Below, in pieces: positions 7,382 through 14,933 of a stretch of DNA of 42,671 bases; positions within the stretch are counted from its first letter, which is position 1, and every line of letters starts with the position of its first letter. This DNA is from Muribaculaceae bacterium (GTDB lineage Bacteria; Bacteroidota; Bacteroidia; Bacteroidales; Muribaculaceae), in the NCBI GenBank assembly GCA_017478855.1, contig JAFVCX010000109.1, positions 1 through 42,671 on the forward strand, written 5' to 3'. The position numbers and the translations under genes were made by a program. The notes below the pieces were generated by a model, which ran no database searches, was not told the origin of the DNA, and worked only from the letters and a program-made list of their open reading frames with translations.

Positions 7382-7804
7382 ATGGCTGACCGGCTGACAA
7401 GCGAGCAACGGCATCGCTGCATGAGCAATATAAGAAGCAGCAACACCAAGCCGGAGATTTATGTTCGTCAATCTTTGTGGCAACATGGATTCAGATACCG
7501 CTTGAACAGCAAGAATCTATCAGGAAAGCCCGATATTGTGCTGAAAAAGTATAATACGGTGATTTTCGTTCACGGTTGTTTTTGGCACGGTCACAGTTGC
7601 AAATATGCCAAAATCCCGGCTACAAATACCGAGTTTTGGGAGCAAAAGATATTAAGCAATAAAAAACGTGATGAAAACGTTATAAAGCAGTTAGAGCAAC
7701 AAGGTTGGAAAGTGATTGTAATTTGGCAATGCCAACTCAAAAAAGCCCAACGAGACATAACAATTTCGTCACTGATTAAAGAGATACAAGAGAATGGAAA
7801 ATAA
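7382..7804 (+). CDS. vsr: Very short patch repair endonuclease (T:G mismatch nicking)
   Basis: Vsr nicks DNA 5' of the T in T:G mismatches that arise when 5-methylcytosine deaminates, and so protects methylated sites from mutation. This 140-residue protein aligns with E. coli Vsr without shifts at the key positions. These are Glu25, metal-binding Asp51 (GKPDIV), His64 and His69 (HGCFWHGH), and the structural zinc set Cys66, His71, Cys73 and Cys117. The residue at 63 is Val where E. coli has Thr. The gene overlaps the methyltransferase start by 11 nt, which implies translational coupling. Its partner here is a CCGG-type system rather than Dcm, so its sequence preference may differ. Confidence 0.95.
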   Translation: MADRLTSEQRHRCMSNIRSSNTKPEIYVRQSLWQHGFRYRLNSKNLSGKPDIVLKKYNTVIFVHGCFWHGHSCKYAKIPATNTEFWEQKILSNKKRDENVIKQLEQQGWKVIVIWQCQLKKAQRDITISSLIKEIQENGK

Positions 7805-9143
7805 AACATTGCCATTTACCTTGCTGGACTTAGGCTATAGAAAAGCCGGACCGGTGCAAATATATGATAGCAATTCATTGGACGATGAAGGTAAAATAAT
7901 AATACCTTTCACCGACCAACTTGCTATCGTCACACACTATGCTATGTTGGAACACAGTAAATTCGGCAAAGTTTTCGCAAAAAAGGCAAAGGCATTTGTT
8001 GAAACTTGGACGGAGCATATACCGCAAAAGGATTTGAAAGAATACGGCTATTTGGTGAGTGAGCCGGTTGGTTTTCAAACATACCTTTTTGCCGAATTGT
8101 TCAAAGCCCCATTTCCCGGACCGGAAAGACCGACATTCTCATTTATAGACTTATTCGCCGGTATTGGAGGTTTCAGAATGGCGTTACAAAATCTTGGTGG
8201 GCGATGTGTTTTTTCTTCGGAGTGGGACGCACAAGCGCAACGGACATATTTTGCCAATTACGGAGAAGTGCCTTTTGGCGACATCACAAAGGAAAGCACA
8301 AAGAAATATATCCCAGACGATTTCGACATACTTTGTGCCGGTTTTCCTTGTCAGGCTTTCTCCCTTGCGGGCAAACGTTTGGGGTTTGAGGAAACGCGCG
8401 GTACATTGTTCTTTGATGTAGCCGAAATTTTAAGACGCAAGCAGCCAAAGGCGTTTTTCCTTGAAAATGTGAAAGGGCTTGTCATTCACGACAAAGGAAA
8501 GACATTGAAAACCATACTTAACACGCTTGATGAAGTGGGTTATATAGTGCCGACCCCTCAAATTGTCAATGCAATGTATTTCGGTGTTCCTCAGCATAGA
8601 GAAAGAATTTACATTGTAGGGTTTAGGAAAGATTTGGGCATAAATCCCGAAGATTTCACCTACCCAGAACAAAAAGAAGTGACAAAACATTGGATTGATG
8701 TTCGTGAGGCGGAACCTGTGCCCTCAAAATACTACCTTTCGACAACGTATGTAAACACGCTGATTAATCACAAGAAGCGTCACGAATCAAAGGGTAACGG
8801 TTTCGGTTACGTTATTATACCCGATGACGGTGTGGCAAACGCTATTGTTGTGGGCGGCATGGGGCGCGAGCGAAATATCGTTATAGATACACGGCAAACC
8901 GATTTAACACCGACCACAAGAATTAAAGGTGAGTATAACCGGGACGGCTGGCGGCGAATGACCCCAAGAGAGTGGGGAGCATTGCAGGGTTACCCGGTTT
9001 ATGATACCGGCAACGGAAATCCCGTGTTCCAAATCCCGGTTGCCGATGCGTCGGCTTACAAACAATTCGGTAACTCGGTTGCAGTTCCTGCAATCCAGGC
9101 CACCGCACAACAAATTTTGAAAACTCTAAGAAAACGCAAGTAG
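7794..9143 (+). CDS. DNA (cytosine-5-)-methyltransferase of the HpaII-type system
   Basis: The enzyme transfers methyl from S-adenosylmethionine to cytosine C5 and protects sites from the neighbouring endonuclease. Motif I is FIDLFAGIGG (residues 117-126). Motif IV has the catalytic Cys186 in GFPCQAFS, motif VI is ENVKGL (224-229), motif VIII is QHRERIYIVG (near 268), and QFGNSVAVP near 430 is motif X. At 449 residues it is about 90 longer than a minimal m5C enzyme because of a roughly 110-residue N-terminal extension of unknown role, perhaps DNA-binding or regulatory. CCGG specificity is inferred from the endonuclease next to it. The stop is 2 nt before the endonuclease start. Confidence 0.95.
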   Translation: MENKTLPFTLLDLGYRKAGPVQIYDSNSLDDEGKIIIPFTDQLAIVTHYAMLEHSKFGKVFAKKAKAFVETWTEHIPQKDLKEYGYLVSEPVGFQTYLFAELFKAPFPGPERPTFSFIDLFAGIGGFRMALQNLGGRCVFSSEWDAQAQRTYFANYGEVPFGDITKESTKKYIPDDFDILCAGFPCQAFSLAGKRLGFEETRGTLFFDVAEILRRKQPKAFFLENVKGLVIHDKGKTLKTILNTLDEVGYIVPTPQIVNAMYFGVPQHRERIYIVGFRKDLGINPEDFTYPEQKEVTKHWIDVREAEPVPSKYYLSTTYVNTLINHKKRHESKGNGFGYVIIPDDGVANAIVVGGMGRERNIVIDTRQTDLTPTTRIKGEYNRDGWRRMTPREWGALQGYPVYDTGNGNPVFQIPVADASAYKQFGNSVAVPAIQATAQQILKTLRKRK

Positions 9144-9145
9144 TT

Positions 9146-10225
9146 ATGGCATACTCAGGCAACAGAGGCGAATGGAGTGAACTTTATACGTTCTTCAAAT
9201 TACTTGCCGACGGCAAACTGTATAGTGGCGACGGCAACTTGAAACGATACGAAGACCGATATTTCCCCATCCTTGAAATCTTTCGAGACGATGCGGAAGA
9301 TAGGAACACCTACAAAATAAACGCAGCAAAGAATAATATTCTTGTTGCCGGTCAGTCAATTCAGCTTGAGGTTTCACAGGAACGCTTCAAAATTCAAGCG
9401 CAAGAACTGCTTGAGTTTATTAAAGGCATGGAAGCTACGACAGCCACAAATCCTGCCGTTGAGAACTTTATGCGAGAAATTGATTGTGGAAAAATTTCTG
9501 CTAAGTCTACCGACAAAGCGGATATTCGTATCGTCATTCACAACTTGACCAACGGCACTAAACCCGAACTTGGCTACAGCATCAAGTCAAAACTTGGAAG
9601 TGATTCTACTCTCATCAATTCTTCCGTTGACAACACCAACTTCATTTTCCGTATCAATGGTATTAATGATGCCCTTGTTGAGCAATTCAACTCTCTCAAA
9701 AAGTTCAAAGCAAAATTTGACCTTTTGACTGAAGCCGGTGCGACTGTTGACTTCATGAGTGTAGCAACCGATGAATTGCACAACAATCTCACAATGCTCG
9801 ATTTGGGCATTGAGCGAATTATTGCAGAATGTCTGCTGCAATACTATTCGGGACACGCCCGGTCAATCGAGGATGCAGCTGTCAAGGTGACGGAGAAAGA
9901 TCCGTTGGGAATAGCCAAAATCAACACCTCACAACCGATGTATGAGTACAAAATCAAGCAATTCTTGCTCGCTTTTGCACTCGGTATGACTGCGGCAAGT
10001 CCATGGAACGGCAAGTTTAATGCCAATGGAGGCTTCATTGTCGTTAAAGAAGATGGCGACATCGTATGCTACCACTTCTTCGATCGTAACGACCTTGAAG
10101 ATTATCTGTTTTTGAATACTCGCTTTGAGACTCCGAGCACAAAGCGTCACCAGTTTGGTACAATCTATGAACAGAATGGGGAATATCGCTTGAAACTGAA
10201 TCTTCAAGTTCGCTTTAAAGGCTAA
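9146..10225 (+). CDS. HpaII-family type II restriction endonuclease
   Basis: This 359-residue protein begins with the characteristic Ala-Tyr-Ser-Gly-Asn-x-Gly-Glu-Trp-Ser segment of the RE_HpaII family, whose members cut CCGG. A candidate PD-(D/E)xK core is Asp126 (KADIRIVI) with the strand GYSIKSKLG, where Ser145-Ile-Lys147 takes the place of the usual Glu-x-Lys. The length is close to that of known HpaII relatives. It follows the methyltransferase by 2 nt and precedes the AAA ATPase by 19 nt, so all belong to one transcript. The recognition site is inferred from family membership and could be changed in this lineage. CCGG occurs throughout the element, consistent with protection by methylation. 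Confidence 0.88.
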   Translation: MAYSGNRGEWSELYTFFKLLADGKLYSGDGNLKRYEDRYFPILEIFRDDAEDRNTYKINAAKNNILVAGQSIQLEVSQERFKIQAQELLEFIKGMEATTATNPAVENFMREIDCGKISAKSTDKADIRIVIHNLTNGTKPELGYSIKSKLGSDSTLINSSVDNTNFIFRINGINDALVEQFNSLKKFKAKFDLLTEAGATVDFMSVATDELHNNLTMLDLGIERIIAECLLQYYSGHARSIEDAAVKVTEKDPLGIAKINTSQPMYEYKIKQFLLAFALGMTAASPWNGKFNANGGFIVVKEDGDIVCYHFFDRNDLEDYLFLNTRFETPSTKRHQFGTIYEQNGEYRLKLNLQVRFKG

Positions 10226-10244
10226 ATTAACAACAATCATATAT

Positions 10245-12449
10245 ATGATTGAAAAGATCGTTATTAGAAACCAAGCTACATTTGATGATGAAGGTTGTTC
10301 TTTTACACAACTAAAACCCATCAATGTAATTTACGGAGAGAATGGAACCGGGAAAACAACAATTTCCCGTATTCTTTATGCTCCCTCAAATTTTAGCGAC
10401 TGTGTTGTCGAACAAAGGGCTGGCTTTGCTCTACCTGTATTAGTATACAATAGGGATTTTTGTAATAACAATCTTTCAGAACTCAACAATATTGCCGGAG
10501 TATATACTCTTGGAGAAGACAATGTTGAAAATCAACATAATTTGGAGGAGGCTCAAAAGAAATATAAGGACTTAAAAGACAAGATTGAGCAAAATCGAAA
10601 AAGAGTAAATTCTATATCTAATGAGATTAATAAAAGTGAAAATTCTTTTTTTACTTTTTGTTGGAATGATGTCCTCCTCTCAGCGAACTACTCGAAGTTT
10701 ACTAAAATCTTTGAGGGTGGTCGCAATAGCCGGAAAAAATTTGCACATTTGATAATCACGCATTTTGAACATCATACAACCACCACTAAGACACTTGAAG
10801 AACTATCCTTTTCATATGACACACTTTTTGCCAATGAACCTCAACCAATAGAGACGCCCACAGTTATACGCCCTAATGTGAGTGACATAGAGGCTCACTC
10901 TATTTGGGCTACGCCTATTGTTGGGCATGCAGATGTTGATATAGCCGGTCTAATCAAAAAATATGACATTTCAGATTGGGTACAAAAAGGGAAAACCATA
11001 ATTCAAGACAATAATTTGGCTGTGTGCCCTTTATGTCAACAAACGATTGATGATTCGCTAATCCAAAAGCTAAATCTCTTATTTGATGATAGATATGAAG
11101 AGCAGCGTTGTATTTTGTCCCAGCTTGAGACGCAATACAAATCAACATTAAATTCATTCATCAATAGTTGTAGATCTATTCTTGGTAACGCTGAACTTAT
11201 CAAATTCTTTAACACGGCATCCATGTCTGAAGAACTTAATAAGTTAATAGAATTATTCCAATCAAACGTTGAAAGCATCACATCCAAAGTACAAGAACCA
11301 AGTAGATCCATTAATCTGATTCAAACTGATAGTATTCTTAATTCGATTATCAGCATAATTGACGAGGGAATTGAAATAATTGGTACACATAATAAATCAA
11401 TTAAAAACATAAAAACAGAACGTGAAGCGTTATCAAAAGAGATCTGGTCTTACATTGTTACTGAACATAGCACAACGATAGAAACTTATTTGAAGACTTC
11501 TAAAAATATGCTATCAAGAAAGAAAGATTTGGAAGACCATATCGGCTCTGATATTCAAGCATTGGAACAAATTGATGCGGAAATATTAAAGATTAAATCT
11601 TCAATGTCCAGCATTGAAGCCGCAATTGAATCAATTAATGCGGTATTAAAATTTTACAATCTTACAAATTTTAGACTTGAAAGAAAAGACCAATTCAGAT
11701 ATACAATTAAACGAAACTCTGGAGAAGATGTAAACGACACTTTAAGTGAGGGTGAAAAGACATTTATTTCATTTCTCTATTTTTACCAACTAATCAAGGG
11801 AGGCGTAACTGCTGCAAATGCCAATGAAGATAAGATTGTGGTCATTGATGATCCAATATCCAGTCTTGACAGTAACATTCTTTATGTAGTAAGTTCTTTA
11901 ATTAAGGATCTATTAAAAGATATATCTCAAAGCGTTTCCAATGTGAAACAAATATTTATTCTTACTCATAATGTGTTTTTTCACCATGATGTAACACAAA
12001 GAAATAGTAACAAAAGGGAAAGAGATAAATATGCCTTTTGGATTTTGTATAGAACGCATAACATCACAAAGGCTAATCACTTTGATTCCAAAAATCCTAT
12101 AACAAGCAATTATTCTCTCTTATGGCATGAGCTTAAGCGCATAGTAACTGATTCCAATTACGATTGTGGTATAGCTCTAAACATAATGAGACGAATCTAT
12201 GACTATTATTTTAAGTTCATTGGTCACTACAATGATGATAATATCATTGATTCATTTGATAACGAAAGCGAGCAGAAGATATGTCGCAGTTTGCTGTGCA
12301 ACATAAACGATGGTTCACATGTGGTATTCGAAGACATATATTATGTTCCCGGGCAAATTCCAAAGGAACTTCAACTCGATGTTTTTAAGCGCATATTTGA
12401 ACAAATGAATCACATTGAACATTTCAATATGATGTGGAATAATGCCTAA
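10245..12449 (+). CDS. AAA_13 ATPase, RloC/PrrC-like candidate anticodon nuclease
   Basis: This 734-residue ABC/SMC-type ATPase starts with Walker A GENGTGKTT (31-39). Its signature is LSEGEK (500-505) and its Walker B with D-loop is VVIDDPISSLD (532-542). Between them is a long coiled coil broken by CPLC (Cys261, Cys264), a zinc-hook motif as in Rad50 and RloC. The region after Walker B has Arg649-x3-Asp653 and a later GSHV (His692). Spacing resembles the Arg-Glu-His catalytic set of the PrrC anticodon nuclease, with Asp for Glu. RloC-type proteins cut tRNA after DNA damage or restriction failure. Nuclease activity here is inference; an RM-coupled ATPase without nuclease is the alternative. 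It closes the operon and is followed by a strong terminator. Confidence 0.78.
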   Translation: MIEKIVIRNQATFDDEGCSFTQLKPINVIYGENGTGKTTISRILYAPSNFSDCVVEQRAGFALPVLVYNRDFCNNNLSELNNIAGVYTLGEDNVENQHNLEEAQKKYKDLKDKIEQNRKRVNSISNEINKSENSFFTFCWNDVLLSANYSKFTKIFEGGRNSRKKFAHLIITHFEHHTTTTKTLEELSFSYDTLFANEPQPIETPTVIRPNVSDIEAHSIWATPIVGHADVDIAGLIKKYDISDWVQKGKTIIQDNNLAVCPLCQQTIDDSLIQKLNLLFDDRYEEQRCILSQLETQYKSTLNSFINSCRSILGNAELIKFFNTASMSEELNKLIELFQSNVESITSKVQEPSRSINLIQTDSILNSIISIIDEGIEIIGTHNKSIKNIKTEREALSKEIWSYIVTEHSTTIETYLKTSKNMLSRKKDLEDHIGSDIQALEQIDAEILKIKSSMSSIEAAIESINAVLKFYNLTNFRLERKDQFRYTIKRNSGEDVNDTLSEGEKTFISFLYFYQLIKGGVTAANANEDKIVVIDDPISSLDSNILYVVSSLIKDLLKDISQSVSNVKQIFILTHNVFFHHDVTQRNSNKRERDKYAFWILYRTHNITKANHFDSKNPITSNYSLLWHELKRIVTDSNYDCGIALNIMRRIYDYYFKFIGHYNDDNIIDSFDNESEQKICRSLLCNINDGSHVVFEDIYYVPGQIPKELQLDVFKRIFEQMNHIEHFNMMWNNA

Positions 12450-12460
12450 TAGAGAAAAGT

Positions 12461-12490
12461 AAAAGCCTCGGCACGCGTGCCGGGGCTTTT
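12461..12490 (+). terminator. Strong intrinsic terminator of the defence operon
   Basis: This is a perfect 15-pair inverted repeat with one G-U pair and almost no loop. AAAAGCC at 12461 pairs with GGCTTTT at 12484-12490, and further T follow. It begins 12 nt after the AAA ATPase stop. The A-run on the other side makes it potentially bidirectional. Confidence 0.85.
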
Positions 12491-12618
12491 TCTTGCTCGC
12501 GACATTGATGTCGGGAGCAAAGGGTCGCATACCTACCGCTCGTGGCGGTGGTTTGCTTATCGGTAAGGGTTGAAACGGTTGCCACCGTTCAATCCTTGCG
12601 TTGGCTACGCCCGTCATT

Positions 12619-12673
12619 GGGCTGCGGCTCGGCAGAGACCAAACAAGTTTGGTTTCTGCACTCGACTTGCACC
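12619..12673 (+). repeat. Palindromic repeat, copy A
   Basis: The core hairpin GCAGAGACCAAAC with GTTTGGTTTCTGC spans 12632-12659. It is flanked by GGGCTGC and CTCGG on the left and ACTCG and CTTGCACC on the right. It shares this plan with copies B, C and D. The left extension TTGGCTACGCCC (12601-12612) recurs in copy D. Confidence 0.7.
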
Positions 12674-12755
12674 AATGGTGTTTTTGTCTGCTCTCTGGTT
12701 GCTACAGGAGTTAGAACTGATGCGGATTGCTGCCGTCGCTGCATTTGGATAAACC

Positions 12756-12809
12756 GGGCTGCGCCTCGGCATAGACCAAGCAAGCTTGGCTATGCACTCG
12801 GCTTGCACC
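12756..12809 (+). repeat. Palindromic repeat, copy B
   Basis: The core hairpin spans 12769-12795 (GCATAG..CCAAGCAAGCTTGG..CTATGC, in outline). It has the same flanks as copy A: GGGCTGC and CTCGG on the left, ACTCGG and CTTGCACC on the right. This is the cleanest copy of the family. Confidence 0.72.
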
Positions 12810-13007
12810 TGTTTTTAGGTGAATAATTGATTACTGCTATCGCCCCTGTATTAGTTTTTCCGTCACAAAGTTAAGGGCAGCCACTACACTGCAAGGCTAT
12901 ACAAGTTGCCTCAAAATTTTTCTCCAATTTTTAGTTCTACGTCCGAAAAATGGCAAGCCCGATAGGGGTAGAAAATTTTTGGTCAAGCGTTGCATGCTCC
13001 TGCTAAG

Positions 13008-13068
13008 GTGCTCACGCTCGGCATAGAAACCAAACAAGTTTGGTTCTCTGCTCTCGCTTAACCGCACC
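13008..13068 (+). repeat. Palindromic repeat, copy C
   Basis: The core hairpin spans 13021-13051, with AACCAAAC paired to GTTTGGTT and GCATAGA opposed to TCTCTGC. Flanks are GGTGCTCACGCTCG on the left and CTCGCTTAACCGCACC on the right. They are more diverged than in A and B but have the same order. Confidence 0.62.
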
Positions 13069-13172
13069 TTTGCGGTCGCTCGTTTCCCTGCCTCACTTTA
13101 TAAAGTTCCGTAAAAAGCTTATACGCGATATACGTAATCAATGATTTATTCACCTCTAAAATTTATACAGCT

Positions 13173-13523
13173 ATGACAGCAGCTTTTAATACATCATTCC
13201 TTTCTTCGTCTGCAATCGCAGCGAGCCGAGTTGGTAAAAAGGTTTCCGGGTCCTCCAAGTACAATAATTATCAAGTTGATGTTTATGACTTCGACAATGA
13301 GGTTAGCACCTTTGAGGTTGAAGCCGAGAGCGCAAGCGAGGCAAGCGCACAAGCCGAGAATTTGGCAATGTCGCAAGGTGTTCAAGTGAGTTGGCTACGC
13401 CCGAAATCGGCTGCACTCGGCATAGCTCATGCAAGCATGGCTCTGCGCTCATTTGCACGATTTGTTACTGCAATGTGTATCACGTTGAAGATTGAGCCGA
13501 GAGTTAATAACATTATTCAATAA
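13173..13523 (+). CDS. Small phage protein with C-terminus replaced by a repeat insertion
   Basis: This is a 116-residue frame. Residues 28-70 (YQVDVYDFDNE, then an Ala/Glu/Ser-rich helix ending AMSQGVQVS) look like a compact beta-alpha unit found in small phage and mobile-element proteins. From about residue 73 the sequence comes from palindromic repeat copy D and reads as low-quality peptide. Another frame at 13463-13495 encodes YCNVYHVED followed by a stop, a sensible natural end. Removing about 71 nt would join the two. I therefore see an insertion that shifted the frame. Function unknown; the present product may be non-functional. Confidence 0.5.
   Translation: MTAAFNTSFLSSSAIAASRVGKKVSGSSKYNNYQVDVYDFDNEVSTFEVEAESASEASAQAENLAMSQGVQVSWLRPKSAALGIAHASMALRSFARFVTAMCITLKIEPRVNNIIQ
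13391..13460 (+). repeat. Palindromic repeat, copy D, inside a coding frame
   Basis: It starts with TTGGCTACGCCCG as in copy A and continues with GGCTGCACTCGG. The hairpin lies at 13420-13446 (GCATAG..CATGCAAGCATG..CTCTGC, in outline) and the repeat ends near TTTGCACG. The loop bases GCAAGC are shared with copy B, while the stem has changed on both arms, which suggests that pairing is maintained by selection or by the copying mechanism. Confidence 0.65.
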
Positions 13524-13543
13524 CATTTCAATTTTTCAAGATT

Positions 13544-14116
13544 ATGGCAAGTTTGATTTTAGCAAGTAAGCGAGCAGTTAAGAGCGGTAGCCTAATGTGG
13601 CACGTGTATCTGCAAGAGAATGGCACAAAGGTAGCCGAGAGCGAATTTTATTTCACGCTCGCAATCAAGGCGTTAAAGTATGCGTTTTTGCTCAAAAAGC
13701 GTAGCGGTGCAATTATCCCAAAAGCCATTTACTGCAAGTTGATGGCTGAAGTAAGCGCAAACAAGGCACAAGCCGAGCCGAGCGCACCCGAAGCCGAACA
13801 GGAAGCCCCCACCGCCCAAGCGGTGGGCGAGGTTGAGCAAGCCAAGTTTTTCAAGCAGTTCAAGGAGATGAAAGCCAAGCACCCCGAAGCCGTGTTACTT
13901 TTCCGTGTGAAAGGTGATTACATTACTTTTGGCGATGATTGTGCCGTACTGCAAGAGGTTTGCGGAGTAAGCAGTTTTCCGCACACCGCCCTCAATACAT
14001 GGCTGCCCAAGTTGGTGAGAGCCGGCAAGCGTGTGGCGATTTGTGATGACATCACCACACCGAGCGCACCCAAGAAGAAAGCCACACGCAAGAGCGCAAA
14101 GAGCGAGAGTAAGTAA
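13544..14116 (+). CDS. Protein with orphan MutS domain I-like module
   Basis: This is a 190-residue protein. Residues 1-70 form a small unassigned domain, residues 71-100 an Ala/Glu/Pro-rich linker. Residues 101-168 resemble the N-terminal mismatch-recognition domain of MutS: FFKQFKEMKAKHPEAVLLFRVKG (in outline) followed by DYITFGDDC. In MutS the equivalent FYE segment inserts Phe at the mismatch; here Tyr-Ile-Thr replaces it. No MutS ATPase, lever or clamp domain follows. The C-terminal 20 residues are basic and Ser-rich (TRKSAKSESK), which could add DNA affinity. Such stand-alone modules occur on Bacteroidales mobile elements. Direct mismatch binding is speculative. Confidence 0.65.
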   Translation: MASLILASKRAVKSGSLMWHVYLQENGTKVAESEFYFTLAIKALKYAFLLKKRSGAIIPKAIYCKLMAEVSANKAQAEPSAPEAEQEAPTAQAVGEVEQAKFFKQFKEMKAKHPEAVLLFRVKGDYITFGDDCAVLQEVCGVSSFPHTALNTWLPKLVRAGKRVAICDDITTPSAPKKKATRKSAKSESK

Positions 14117-14441
14117 TTAGAAGTCTAACGAGGTGGGCATTTAATTTGGCTATCGCCAAAGGTTAAAGGTTATAGGTTAAAGGTTAAAGAATTTCGTTAC
14201 ACTTTACACTTTACACCTTACACACGAAGCGAAGCGGAGTTAAATCGCCCACCACAATACAACCGAGCCACAAGTCGCAGAGCCACCCACGCACATTTTG
14301 CCGTGTGGTCTGTTAGACACCCACGGCAACAGCAAACGAATGATAAACTTTGAATTTTGTGTAATGTTTATTTGTCTATATGTAAAATATACTTTATCTT
14401 TGTGGCGTAAAACTTTACATCAACTCTAAAATTTATAAAAA
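14117..14441. other. 325 nt gap with short tandem repeats and a promoter
   Basis: AGGTTAA-type units recur four times at about 14158-14188, and TTACACTT-type units recur about four times at 14196-14223. The rest has no gene. A complete promoter lies at 14371-14402. Confidence 0.55.
14371..14402 (+). promoter_or_regulatory. Complete Bacteroidota promoter
   Basis: TTTG (14371-14374) and TATCTTTG (14395-14402) are separated by exactly 20 nt, matching the -33/-7 consensus. It drives the membrane protein and XRE regulator pair that starts at 14442. Confidence 0.75.
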
Positions 14442-14933
14442 ATGAACAGCAACTATCTTTTTCCAACTTCATGCAAGCGAGTTGGTTGGGTCTTATTTAT
14501 TCCCTTCGCCATTCTGGGTCTTATTGTCCTCTTTAGCAATGTTGTCCTGCCGGAACTTAATTGCAAGGTGATTGCCTTGTTCAATGGTCCCGAATGGATA
14601 ACCGAGAAGGGAACCGGTCCGTCGCCTATCTTCCAAATTATCACTAACGATTTGGTCGACGAGATTATCATTTTAGGACTTATCATTTCTTTAGGGCTGA
14701 TTGTGTTCTCAAAAGAAAAGGACGAGGACGAGTTTGTGGAGCATCTACGTGCCAAATCTTTGATTTGGTCACTAAAAGCCAACGCCATTTTGTTGCTTAT
14801 TGCAACCATGTTCCTGTATGGTTTTACATTCTTTGCTTTCATCTGGGTTTATATGTTCAGCATCTTCGTGCTGTACATCGTCAAGTTTGAGTTTGAACTG
14901 TACCGCTTTAGACATTCCGACAATGAAAAATAA
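14442..14933 (+). CDS. Four-helix inner-membrane protein paired with an XRE regulator
   Basis: This 163-residue protein has four hydrophobic segments: about 14-36, 72-88, 108-126 and 128-146. A soluble loop (residues 40-70, PEWITEKGTGPSP region) lies between the first and second, and a charged stretch (KEKDEDEF) between the second and third. The C-terminus is charged. I do not recognise a named family; similar proteins sit beside small Cro/C1-type regulators in many bacteria. The last codons overlap the XRE gene (ATG 14923), which suggests one regulatory unit. A sensor or lysogeny role is possible but unproven. Confidence 0.65.
   Translation: MNSNYLFPTSCKRVGWVLFIPFAILGLIVLFSNVVLPELNCKVIALFNGPEWITEKGTGPSPIFQIITNDLVDEIIILGLIISLGLIVFSKEKDEDEFVEHLRAKSLIWSLKANAILLLIATMFLYGFTFFAFIWVYMFSIFVLYIVKFEFELYRFRHSDNEK

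Larger units (their letters stand above)
12491..13172. other. Non-coding, repeat-rich spacer of about 680 nt
   Basis: No supported gene is present. The spacer contains three copies of a palindromic repeat (12619-12673, 12756-12809 and 13008-13068). It also has a hairpin at about 12567-12595 (GGTTGAA and CGGT paired with ACCG and TTCAA). The short open frames seen here come from the repeats. Confidence 0.65.

Noticed and set aside
12542-12826. Short plus-strand frame of 94 residues after the AAA gene
   Set aside because: It is built from palindromic repeat copies A and B with no supported start.
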